NCBI GenBank assembly: GCA_002389175.1
Contig: DGNZ01000143.1
Coordinates: forward strand, 1 to 21,697
DNA length: 21,697 bases
Source: Rhodospirillaceae bacterium UBA4479
GTDB lineage: Bacteria; Pseudomonadota; Alphaproteobacteria; Rhodospirillales; Casp-alpha2
Reading direction: 5' to 3'
Position 1 is the first letter of the stretch. Each line of letters starts with the position of its first letter. Both the position numbers and the translations under genes were made by a program. The notes below the pieces were generated by a model that ran no database searches, was not told where the DNA came from, and was given only the letters and a program-made list of their open reading frames with translations. Below, piece after piece: positions 14,687 through 21,697 of the stretch.

Positions 14687-16105
14687 TTACTCGGTTTTTT
14701 GAGTATTCAGCCAATCAGCAACGGGCCATTCCGGCATCTTTTTAATCGCCCCGCCCACATGGATCTGATTCGGCAACCTGCAATATGGTGGAAAATCTTT
14801 TGCACCCCGGAATTGGTATACGCTGTCATGAATGCATGCCCGGTCGCGGACCAATGGCCATATCACATCGCGCAAAAGTTCCTGATCATTCCAGCGATTA
14901 CGGCGATATCCAAGCGCTGTATTCGCCAGTTTTCGGACATTCGGCAACACACCTGTCACTCCGCCCCACAAGCCGGCAAGCATGACTTCCATATGATAAA
15001 TATGATCACGCATCAGATGAAATGGCTGTCCCGATTTGATCCAATCGTCCACGGCCACCGCCTCTTGGATGTTGAGACGGGAATCCGTATCCCGGCAGAT
15101 GAATCGATCTACCGTTTCATCATCGGCGACAAGGAACCGCCATATGGTTTTAAAATCTCTTAAATCGGGATCATCAACCATGTGCACATTAGCCCCCAGA
15201 CGGACTAGTTCCTTGCGAATATGCGCTGGCACACTTTCATCACAATAAAATCGGCACTGCCAGCTTGGATATATATTGGGCGCCATTTGGGCATTCACAA
15301 TCGCCCCATGCGTGTAAACCGGGTCATCCTCCCAAAGACTAAAAGCGATGATATTTTTGGCGCGCTCTGATACATTGAACGGCGTGTGTTTGATGGGTAA
15401 TTCTTTTGATAGACCAAGTGCTTTAAAACGCTCTGTTGCCAAGCTGTCCTTCATCGTGAGGGCTTTATGCCCCTCGTTGATGGCCGCCGCATAATCACCG
15501 GCTAAATAATGCGAGATCACCAACGCATTGTGGGTAGGAATATCGCCAGGCTCCAATGTTATTGCTTGGCGAATAGCAGCAATCGATTCGGACATTCGAT
15601 CCATTTTCCGATACGCAACCCCCATCAAACTCCAGGCCAAGGAATGCCCCTTTCCCAATGGAGTTTTGGTATATTTATCAAAGTGCTGAATGGCCTCTTC
15701 AAAGTTTCCCATCTCTTGGCAGACAATCGCCAAATGATAGAGCGCCTTAACGTTTGAGGGCTTTAACATAAGTGCTTCTCGAAACGCATCCGCAGAGCTT
15801 TCGCGTGCCTTCAAATCACGACGGCACATACCGAGCATGGTCCAAATATCTGATCGTTTCGGATCAATCTCAAGCGCTTCTTCTAACCGTTTACAAGCCT
15901 GCCTCTGCTGGCCCTGGCGTCGCTTGGACATACCGATCACCAAGCGCAGTCCAACCGGGTCTGGCGTGTTTTCCAACCCCTTTTCTGCAGCTAAAACAGC
16001 TTCATCAAACTGTCCATCAGTATACAACTGAAACGCGTTTTTTACGACGGGGTCTGCTACGGGCGTATCAGGTATAAAATCATCCACCGGACGCCACCCA
16101 GTCAT
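14687..16105 (-). CDS. TPR protein with C-terminal glycosyltransferase-like domain
   Basis: A 472-residue protein in two halves. Residues about 18-230 form five to six tetratricopeptide repeats (for example DIWTMLGMCRRDLKARESSADAFREALMLKPSN, with typical Gly/Ala and Pro spacing). Residues about 248-465 resemble a GT-A-like domain seen in uncharacterised polysaccharide-associated proteins: WQCRFYCDESVP, a DXD-like RDTDSR (338-343), then FHLMRDHIYHMEVMLAGLWG. I infer a sugar transferase whose TPR half binds the protein or glycan acceptor; the donor is unknown. The ATG overlaps the sulfotransferase gene by 26 bases, so the two are probably made together. Confidence 0.75.
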   Translation of the reverse strand: MTGWRPVDDFIPDTPVADPVVKNAFQLYTDGQFDEAVLAAEKGLENTPDPVGLRLVIGMSKRRQGQQRQACKRLEEALEIDPKRSDIWTMLGMCRRDLKARESSADAFREALMLKPSNVKALYHLAIVCQEMGNFEEAIQHFDKYTKTPLGKGHSLAWSLMGVAYRKMDRMSESIAAIRQAITLEPGDIPTHNALVISHYLAGDYAAAINEGHKALTMKDSLATERFKALGLSKELPIKHTPFNVSERAKNIIAFSLWEDDPVYTHGAIVNAQMAPNIYPSWQCRFYCDESVPAHIRKELVRLGANVHMVDDPDLRDFKTIWRFLVADDETVDRFICRDTDSRLNIQEAVAVDDWIKSGQPFHLMRDHIYHMEVMLAGLWGGVTGVLPNVRKLANTALGYRRNRWNDQELLRDVIWPLVRDRACIHDSVYQFRGAKDFPPYCRLPNQIHVGGAIKKMPEWPVADWLNTQKTE

Positions 16106-16979
16106 CGTTATTGATGTAACCGAGTGCCGTCAGCGTTTCACCTGCCTCTTCAAGAATGATCGCACGCGTGGCTTGATCTAGAACATGCTGCCAGTCGCCG
16201 ACAATTCCTTTTCGAAACTGAGAATTGATATCCTCTTGGCCCCGCTCACGCCCTTTACTCAGATTTTGAAAACGGCCCGCTTCGACGCACATTTCAATCA
16301 TTTCAGAACGGCTATCGACCCCCAAATGGTCAATTACTGGCTTCATGCTTGCTAGTGGCTGCGCGTGCAAATCCTCGTATCGCACGAACACACATCGTTC
16401 TTTGTTGTTCGCCATAAATGTCTGCGCACGTGCGACATCCTGCGCCCATATTTTTGCGACGCGTTTGGCATAGCCCTGGATTAGTTCTTCTCCAGCTTTG
16501 CCATGCTGACGCTTCAGATGAACGTGCCCCGACACAATGATATCGCGGATATCACGCACCATCAGAACAAATTTGGCATTCGGAAAAAGCGACAACAGGG
16601 CCTGCAAGTACCGCACATTACCCGGCGTTTTTTCTCCGACCGCGCGCACATTTTCGGTGATGTCATACTTTGAGAGCAGCAAACCCGCAGACATCCTTAT
16701 CAGATGTGATAAATCGTCACGGTCAAATGTCGGAAAGCCATCTGTTTCTGCAAAAACGTTCTTGTTCAGGCCTTCGATGAAAGATGAATATTCTTTTAAA
16801 CCACCGCCTAAACTACCTGCCAATTTGCTAACAAATTGCCCTTCACCCCGACACACGATTTCTGGATGTCCGTCCAGCATAAGCTGCATCCATGTCGTGC
16901 CTGATTTTTCTGTCGCTGCAATGAAAAACAGCTGACGAGACAGAATATCCTCGACGTTTCGGTTTACCTCTTGGAACAT
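16080..16979 (-). CDS. PAPS-dependent sulfotransferase
   Basis: A 299-residue cytosolic-type sulfotransferase. The 5'-phosphosulfate-binding loop is TEKSGTTWMQLML (23-35), and the region FVLMVRDIRDIIVSGHVHLK is the 3'-phosphate-binding segment (conserved Arg and Ser). VFVRYEDLHAQPLASM follows, and the C-terminal RGREDINSQFRKGIVGDW-like segment matches the family's GxxGDWK region. It moves sulfate from PAPS to a hydroxyl or amine; the acceptor cannot be read from sequence. GAGG lies five bases before the ATG. It overlaps the TPR gene and is the first gene of the minus-strand run leading to the RTX protein, pointing to sulfation of a surface glycan or protein. Confidence 0.88.
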   Translation of the reverse strand: MFQEVNRNVEDILSRQLFFIAATEKSGTTWMQLMLDGHPEIVCRGEGQFVSKLAGSLGGGLKEYSSFIEGLNKNVFAETDGFPTFDRDDLSHLIRMSAGLLLSKYDITENVRAVGEKTPGNVRYLQALLSLFPNAKFVLMVRDIRDIIVSGHVHLKRQHGKAGEELIQGYAKRVAKIWAQDVARAQTFMANNKERCVFVRYEDLHAQPLASMKPVIDHLGVDSRSEMIEMCVEAGRFQNLSKGRERGQEDINSQFRKGIVGDWQHVLDQATRAIILEEAGETLTALGYINNDDWVASGG

Positions 16980-17094
16980 GGCATCCTCGTTAACATGTAT
17001 TTGAGTGTGCCAGTCGATAGGTGTTTGGGCAATCTGGACAGCTTGGTAAACTACATAAAGATTTCATGCATCAATTCGCTATAAGGGGATAAAA

Positions 17095-17715
17095 ATGGTT
17101 CGGATATTGGGTCGAGCAAATTCGATTAACGTTCAAAAGGTCATGTGGCTTGCAGCAGAGATCGGCCTAGATATAGAACGATTTGATGTAGGTGGTGCCT
17201 TTGGTGGTAACGACACCCCTGAGTATTTAGCTAAAAATCCGAGCGGAAAAATCCCTACCATGGAAGATGGCGACTTTGTACTTTGGGAGTCGAATTCCAT
17301 CGTACGGTATCTGGCTGAGAAATATGGCTCATCCCCTTGGTATCCGGCACTTGTCGAAGATCGCTATCGTGCCAGCCAATGGATGGATCATTACATTGCG
17401 ACGCATCATCCGTCGATGACAACGATATTCTATAATTTGATCCGTATGACACCCGAAGAACGAGACGACAAAGTCGTTGCTAAGTGTGTTGAAACGCTTT
17501 CGGGTGCCTGGGCCGTTGTTGATCGTCACCTTGCCGAAAATGAATTTTTGACTGGAACAGCGCCAACCATGGGGGATGTCCCGATGGGATGTGCGGCTTA
17601 CCGATGGCATACGCTTGATATCGAGCGCCCAGACTTACCACATTTGCGGCGTTGGTATGAGGCTTTGGCATCACGCTCGGCTTTCAAAGAACACGTCATG
17701 TTGCCACTGACATAA
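17095..17715 (+). CDS. Glutathione S-transferase family protein
   Basis: A 206-residue protein with an N-terminal thioredoxin-like domain (1-79; RANSINVQKVMWLAAEIGLD, the cis-proline motif KIPTMEDGD and ESNSIVRYLAEKYG for binding glutathione gamma-glutamate) and an all-alpha C-terminal domain with FLTGTAPTMGDVPMG. AAGGGG lies six bases before the ATG. It would conjugate or reduce an electrophilic substrate with glutathione. It is the first gene of a plus-strand set with an arylformamidase-like hydrolase and a DsbA/HCCA isomerase-type protein, itself often glutathione dependent, which hints at aromatic catabolism or detoxification. The 115 bases upstream, shared divergently with the sulfotransferase gene, hold its presumed promoter. 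Confidence 0.92.
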   Translation: MVRILGRANSINVQKVMWLAAEIGLDIERFDVGGAFGGNDTPEYLAKNPSGKIPTMEDGDFVLWESNSIVRYLAEKYGSSPWYPALVEDRYRASQWMDHYIATHHPSMTTIFYNLIRMTPEERDDKVVAKCVETLSGAWAVVDRHLAENEFLTGTAPTMGDVPMGCAAYRWHTLDIERPDLPHLRRWYEALASRSAFKEHVMLPLT

Positions 17716-17756
17716 TCCCTTCAAGTCGGACAAAAAATTCTTGAGAGGCACAAAAA

Positions 17757-18632
17757 ATGAGCGGCGCTGAAAAAGTCTATAAAGACTACGATCAAGACCA
17801 ATTGGACATGCAGTACAACAACCGCGAACGCGTCATCAACCATATAGATATCATGGATTCGCTTGCAAAACGTGGCACCATCTATGCCAATAGCATTACG
17901 TACCACAAAGATATCGCATTTGGTGAAGATCCAGACGAAGTGCTGGACGTGTATCCCGCGACCAACGGCGATCCCAATGCCCCTGTAATGATATACTTTC
18001 ATGGTGGCTTTTGGTATTCGCGGCACAAAGACGATTTCCGGTTTATCGCATCCGGGTTTAACGATGCCGGGGCAACTGTCGTTGTTGTGAACTATGGCCT
18101 TATCCCAAAAATCGACATGGCGGAATTGGTTCGCCAATGCCAAGCATCAGTCGCTTGGGTCTACAAAAACATTGCTGACCATGGCGGTGATCCGAATAAG
18201 TTATTCATTACGGGACATTCGGCCGGTGGACACATCACGGGCATGATGCTTACCACCGATTGGGACAAATGGGGTGTTGATGGCGCAGCAATCAAGGGGG
18301 CCCTAGCGATTTCTGGGATTTATGACCTAGAGCCTATTCGACTAACGTTTATGAACCCAACCCTGGCTTTCACCGAAGACACGGTGGCCAAATTCAGCCC
18401 CATTCATCTATCGCCCACCATCACCCCAAAGTTCGTTGTTACAGTGGGCGGTGCAGAAACTGATGAGTTTATTCGCCATAGCGAAGAGATTTGTGACGTG
18501 TGGGCAGCAGCTGGGGTAGAATGTTCGCTAGATGTTATCTCAGACCTTAACCACTTCACCGTTTTGAGCGACCTCACCAGCGAAGGTGGCACATTGAACA
18601 GTCACATGCGCACGCTCATGGGACTGGTGTAA
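17757..18632 (+). CDS. Alpha/beta hydrolase, arylformamidase-like
   Basis: A 291-residue alpha/beta hydrolase of the esterase/kynurenine formamidase-like group. The oxyanion motif is HGGFWYSR (82-89), the nucleophile elbow GHSAGG (S155), the candidate acid D236 (GGAETDEF) and the base H266 (DLNHFTVL). The HGGFW variant and overall length fit the arylformamidase branch better than the HSL esterases. No kynurenine pathway genes are next to it, so a different amide or ester substrate is equally likely. GAGAGG sits eight bases before the ATG. The gene overlaps the next one by one base (TAATG). Confidence 0.85.
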   Translation: MSGAEKVYKDYDQDQLDMQYNNRERVINHIDIMDSLAKRGTIYANSITYHKDIAFGEDPDEVLDVYPATNGDPNAPVMIYFHGGFWYSRHKDDFRFIASGFNDAGATVVVVNYGLIPKIDMAELVRQCQASVAWVYKNIADHGGDPNKLFITGHSAGGHITGMMLTTDWDKWGVDGAAIKGALAISGIYDLEPIRLTFMNPTLAFTEDTVAKFSPIHLSPTITPKFVVTVGGAETDEFIRHSEEICDVWAAAGVECSLDVISDLNHFTVLSDLTSEGGTLNSHMRTLMGLV

Positions 18633-19300
18633 TGATGGATCGGAACGACGCGTTTTCAGTCGATGTCTTTTGGTCGTTCCGAAGTCCATTTTGTTATTTG
18701 ATGCTGGATCGCTTGATCGAGATATCAACCAACTTCCAAGTGGCGATCAATATTCGCCCGCTGTATCCGATGGCGGTGCGTGATCCCAATTTCTTCAAAT
18801 CGGTCAATCCAAAGTACCGTAAATATCATCTTCAAGACAGCCAGCGGGTCGCGGATTATCACAAGATCCCATATCGCCGACCGGTCCCGGATCCCATCGT
18901 GCAAGATATGGAAACCAACGAAATTGCAGCCGAGCAACCGCACATTCGTCACCTGACATTGCTAGGGGCTGCGGCCCAAACCCAAGGGGCTGCACTTGCG
19001 TTCGTCGATAAGGTATCCCGTTTGCTTTGGGATGGTTCTGTCGATGGCTGGGATGAAGGCATGCACCTTATCGATGCCATTGATGCCGCTGGCCTGAACG
19101 GGCGGGCATTGGTTGCCGATGTGAATGTTGACCCTGATCGATTTGATGCTGTTATTGCCGAAAACCAAACAGCCCATGATGCTGCAGATCATTGGGGCGT
19201 TCCGCTGATGACATTTCGTGGAGAAACCTTCTACGGCCAAGATCGCGTCGACTTGTTGCTATGGCGGATGATGCAGGCAGGACTGCCCGTCCAGAATTAG
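18632..19300 (+). CDS. DsbA-family / 2-hydroxychromene-2-carboxylate isomerase-type protein
   Basis: A 222-residue thioredoxin-fold protein of the kappa-GST/HCCA isomerase group. The N-terminal motif VDVFWSFRSPFCYLMLDRL carries the SxxSPF signature with the catalytic serine in place of the DsbA CxxC. An inserted helical domain follows, and the C-terminal end GVPLMTFRGETFYGQDRVDLL has the cis-proline (VPLMTF) and the usual FYGQDR finish. Such enzymes isomerise hydroxychromene intermediates using glutathione, which goes with the GST two genes upstream. The start shares one base with the upstream stop; a second ATG at 18635 is also possible. Its stop overlaps the convergent MFS gene. Confidence 0.88.
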   Translation: MMDRNDAFSVDVFWSFRSPFCYLMLDRLIEISTNFQVAINIRPLYPMAVRDPNFFKSVNPKYRKYHLQDSQRVADYHKIPYRRPVPDPIVQDMETNEIAAEQPHIRHLTLLGAAAQTQGAALAFVDKVSRLLWDGSVDGWDEGMHLIDAIDAAGLNGRALVADVNVDPDRFDAVIAENQTAHDAADHWGVPLMTFRGETFYGQDRVDLLLWRMMQAGLPVQN

Positions 19301-20523
19301 TCTGAATGCTCGATTTTTTCGGATTCCGGTAGCATGAATACCAGAACGTTGGCGACGACCATGGTTGCGGCTAATAAATAAAAGACCGCACCAACGCCAT
19401 ATGAATCAGCGATCCAACCACCAATAATTGGGATTGGCAGTGATAACCCTGACTGTGCCCCAAACAATGCACTGGTCGCGGTGCCATGCATTTCAGGCGG
19501 GTTCAAATCCATCATCCAACTATGAATAACAGGACGAAGTGCAAACAGTACAAAACCAAGCACCGAGACCCCTGCGATAAACAAGTACTCGTTGGGAACC
19601 AGCGCCAAGAAGATGACGACGACCGTTGTACCAGTGGCTGCGGCGATAACGATGGGACGACGACCGATACGGTCTGACCATGCGCCTGCTAATGGACCCG
19701 AGATAAATCCGCCCAACTGCATCGCCATGACACCCACGCCCATCATGAACGGGCCCACTTTCAACACATCCAGCAAATAGATCGGGATAAACATCAGCAG
19801 GCCTTGTTGCGTCATGGATCGGAACCCCGCCATCAAACAAAGTCCCATCGCGGCGCGGTCTGTGAACATCAATCCAAGACCTTTGAAGTATTCGCCGACA
19901 GTTATTTTCCGCGTGATTGACCCATCTGTGCCGCGATCCATGCGCACCAAAGACATCAGGATCATGGCGGCGATCACCAACACAGGGATAGAACCCCACA
20001 CAGCCGTTTCCTGCCATGTCAGCACCACAAGCATCGCACCGATGCATAACGGGGCCAGACTATCACCCAGCGACGCGCCCAGCGTGTGGATCGACAGCAC
20101 ATACCCACGATTTTTGGGATAGGCTCCGGATAAAAATGATATGGCAGCAGGATGCCACAGATTATTCGTCGCCCCCATGATACCAACCATCACAAGGATA
20201 GATGCATAGGTCGCAGACAAACCAAACATGATCAGGGCACACGCGCCGACAACCAGGGCAATGACTTGTACAAGCACACGTCTTCCCAGCACATCAACCA
20301 CCATGCCACTGCCAAAATTGGCTGCGAACGAGCACACATAAAATGCCGTCACAAGGACACCAGCATCGGTGTAACTTAGCCCTAAATCCGCAGTGAGTAG
20401 CGGCAACAACAAATAGAACGTCGCGGCAACCCAGTGCGTGGCACCATGTCCTATGCCAACGATCCAGGCCGGGACTTGTTCTTTAACGCCAAGTCCCGTC
20501 ACTCGTTCAAATGCTGCGATCAT
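19297..20523 (-). CDS. Major facilitator superfamily transporter
   Basis: A 408-residue protein with about 12 hydrophobic spans, a typical MFS length. The loop 2-3 signature reads GSGMVVDVLGRRVLVQ and the equivalent loop 8-9 signature reads GPLAGAWSDRIGRRPIV; a central cytoplasmic loop contains MDRGTDGSITRK. The substrate cannot be read from sequence; it could import or export a substrate of the adjacent catabolic enzymes. GGAGA precedes the ATG closely. It converges with the DsbA/HCCA gene, their stops overlapping in the four bases TTAG, and is divergent from the crotonase gene across a 186-base gap in which I see no clear regulatory site. Confidence 0.92.
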   Translation of the reverse strand: MIAAFERVTGLGVKEQVPAWIVGIGHGATHWVAATFYLLLPLLTADLGLSYTDAGVLVTAFYVCSFAANFGSGMVVDVLGRRVLVQVIALVVGACALIMFGLSATYASILVMVGIMGATNNLWHPAAISFLSGAYPKNRGYVLSIHTLGASLGDSLAPLCIGAMLVVLTWQETAVWGSIPVLVIAAMILMSLVRMDRGTDGSITRKITVGEYFKGLGLMFTDRAAMGLCLMAGFRSMTQQGLLMFIPIYLLDVLKVGPFMMGVGVMAMQLGGFISGPLAGAWSDRIGRRPIVIAAATGTTVVVIFLALVPNEYLFIAGVSVLGFVLFALRPVIHSWMMDLNPPEMHGTATSALFGAQSGLSLPIPIIGGWIADSYGVGAVFYLLAATMVVANVLVFMLPESEKIEHSD

Positions 20524-20709
20524 GAATTCTCCGATGCGAAAGCTCGGTGCGAAGGACTCGGATTATTGCCAACCATCCATTCCAATACAATCTGATTTGT
20601 GTTTAGTTTCGGGCCAATTTTCGAAATATGGACGCTATTCACCCACTTGCCCCATGGCGCACCACGAGCGAAAATAGATCAACTCAACTTTTATTATCGG
20701 AGAGATTAA

Positions 20710-21519
20710 ATGCCGGATGCTGGCTCTGACGCCCCTGTGAAACGTATTATTGTCGAAAAAGACGGTCCTGTCGGACGTGTCAAAATGGACAATCAAACCC
20801 GCCGCAATGCAATGACTTTGGGGATGTGGCAAGATTTGGGCAAAGCGATTGCAGACTTTGCCGCAGATGACGCCATCCGCGTGGTCGTTGTCTCTGGCGA
20901 GGGCGGTAAATCGTTCTGTGCCGGTGCTGATATTTCTGAGTTTGAGAAAAATCGGTCTTCCGAAGAAAGCGTGCAAATCTACAACACAGCAGTCGAAGAA
21001 TCATCTGAGTTACTGCGTACCATCAATAAACCTACCATTGCGGCGATTGATGGTTTCTGCGTCGGCGGTGGTGTCGGCATTGCAACGTGCTGCGATATTC
21101 GTATCTGCACGGATGATTCAATCTTTGCAATTCCCGCTGCGAAACTAGGCCTTGGATATCGCGTCGATGGCTTGAAGCCCTTGGTCGACATTGTTGGCCC
21201 AAGCTATGCGATGGAATTGTTCTACACTGCGCGTAAATTCACAGCCGAAGAAGCAGAGCGCATGAACTATGCAAACCGTGTCGTTTCACGCGATCAGTTT
21301 TCGGATTATGTCGAAGACTATGTCCAGACCATTGGCGGCAACGCCCCGCTGACCATCAAAGCGGTCAAAGTGGTTGTCCAGGAATGCATTAAGGACGATG
21401 CGGATCGTAATCACGACCTATGCGCCAGCATTGTCGATGATTGCTTCCGAAGCGAAGACTATGTCGAAGGTCGCCGCGCATTCATGGAGAAACGCAAAGC
21501 TGAGTTCAAAGGAAAGTAA
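20710..21519 (+). CDS. Crotonase-fold (enoyl-CoA hydratase/isomerase family) protein lacking both catalytic glutamates
   Basis: A 269-residue crotonase-superfamily protein. CoA-binding and oxyanion-hole motifs are present: SGEGGKSFCAGADISEF (62-78) and DGFCVGGGVGIATCCDIRI (114-132). The glutamates used for hydration are not: at the usual GGGxE position it has G123 (GGGVGIA), and at the usual PExxLG position it has A143 (IPAAKLGLG). Simple enoyl-CoA hydratase activity is therefore doubtful; another crotonase reaction (isomerase, hydrolase, lyase) is more likely. GGAGAG lies five bases before the ATG. A possible weak promoter is TTGCCC at 20647 with GAAAAT at 20670. An MmgE/PrpD gene follows two bases after the stop. 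Confidence 0.88.
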   Translation: MPDAGSDAPVKRIIVEKDGPVGRVKMDNQTRRNAMTLGMWQDLGKAIADFAADDAIRVVVVSGEGGKSFCAGADISEFEKNRSSEESVQIYNTAVEESSELLRTINKPTIAAIDGFCVGGGVGIATCCDIRICTDDSIFAIPAAKLGLGYRVDGLKPLVDIVGPSYAMELFYTARKFTAEEAERMNYANRVVSRDQFSDYVEDYVQTIGGNAPLTIKAVKVVVQECIKDDADRNHDLCASIVDDCFRSEDYVEGRRAFMEKRKAEFKGK

Positions 21520-21521
21520 TT

Positions 21522-21697
21522 ATGACCAGCCCGGTTCTTAGCCCCTTCGCGAAATACATCGCTGACGCCCCGCAAATAACGTTCGACGACAACGTATTGC
21601 ATGCGGCCAAACGATGTCTTCTCGATTATATGGGGGCGACGATTCCGGGCGGTGTGGTTGCACCTGCGACGCTTCTGAAAAACGCATTTGCAGATAT
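21522..21697 (+). CDS. MmgE/PrpD family protein, N-terminal fragment (runs off right edge)
   Basis: From ATG at 21522 the frame stays open to the window end and reads MTSPVLSPFAKYIADAPQIT, then a helix HAAKRCLLDYMGATIPGGVV. The pattern of a helix ending in RCLLDxxG followed by a short Gly/Pro turn and an alanine-rich helix is typical of the N-terminus of MmgE/PrpD proteins (2-methylcitrate dehydratase, cis-aconitate decarboxylase and relatives). About 58 residues are visible, so the reaction cannot be specified. It is two bases after the crotonase gene, with GGAAAG close upstream, implying co-translation and a shared CoA- or tricarboxylate-type pathway. Confidence 0.8.
   Translation, partial: MTSPVLSPFAKYIADAPQITFDDNVLHAAKRCLLDYMGATIPGGVVAPATLLKNAFAD

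Overview
The window looks like a piece of an alphaproteobacterial chromosome, probably from a free-living, plausibly marine, Rhodospirillales-like bacterium. This is inferred from the hpnC/hpnB/hpnD/hpnE hopanoid cluster, the DUF2849-cysI-DUF934 sulfite reductase unit common in alphaproteobacteria, and sulfolactate degradation genes. No rRNA, tRNA, CRISPR array, insertion sequence or integrase was seen. Coding density is high and most genes lie on the minus strand.

Region 1 (1-3962, minus): a tight hopanoid-precursor operon reading hpnM, hpnC, hpnB, hpnD, hpnE. HpnD, HpnC and HpnE together turn farnesyl diphosphate into squalene. HpnM is an MlaC-like periplasmic lipid-binding protein. hpnE runs off the left edge. 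hpnC has no ATG, GTG or TTG codon upstream of its conserved N-terminus and appears to start at ATT or ATA.

Region 2 (4149-8563): a compact sulfolactate locus. suyA-suyB, then a strong terminator, then slcC-comC on the minus strand; a GntR/HutC-type regulator is divergent. SlcC and ComC would convert (S)- to (R)-sulfolactate through sulfopyruvate, and SuyAB would cleave the (R) form to pyruvate and sulfite. Two related palindromes lie in the shared promoter region.

Region 3 (8578-11095, minus): DUF2849, cysI and DUF934, an assimilatory sulfite reductase unit converging on the sulfolactate regulator. The cysG and cysH genes that often flank such units are absent. Together regions 2 and 3 could form a route from organosulfonate to sulfite to sulfide. 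An AT-rich stretch of about 12% GC lies upstream.

Region 4 (11214-16979, minus): a PAPS-type sulfotransferase overlapping a TPR/glycosyltransferase-like gene, then a 767-residue acidic protein with a LamG-like domain, an adhesin-type repeat and RTX calcium-binding repeats, a terminator, and a soluble Hanks-type Ser/Thr kinase. This is the least familiar set in the window and a candidate surface-protein modification module.

Region 5 (17095-21697): a glutathione S-transferase, an arylformamidase-like hydrolase, a DsbA/HCCA-isomerase-type protein, a convergent MFS transporter, a crotonase-fold protein lacking both usual catalytic glutamates, and the start of an MmgE/PrpD protein. This looks like a catabolic or detoxification cluster of unknown substrate.
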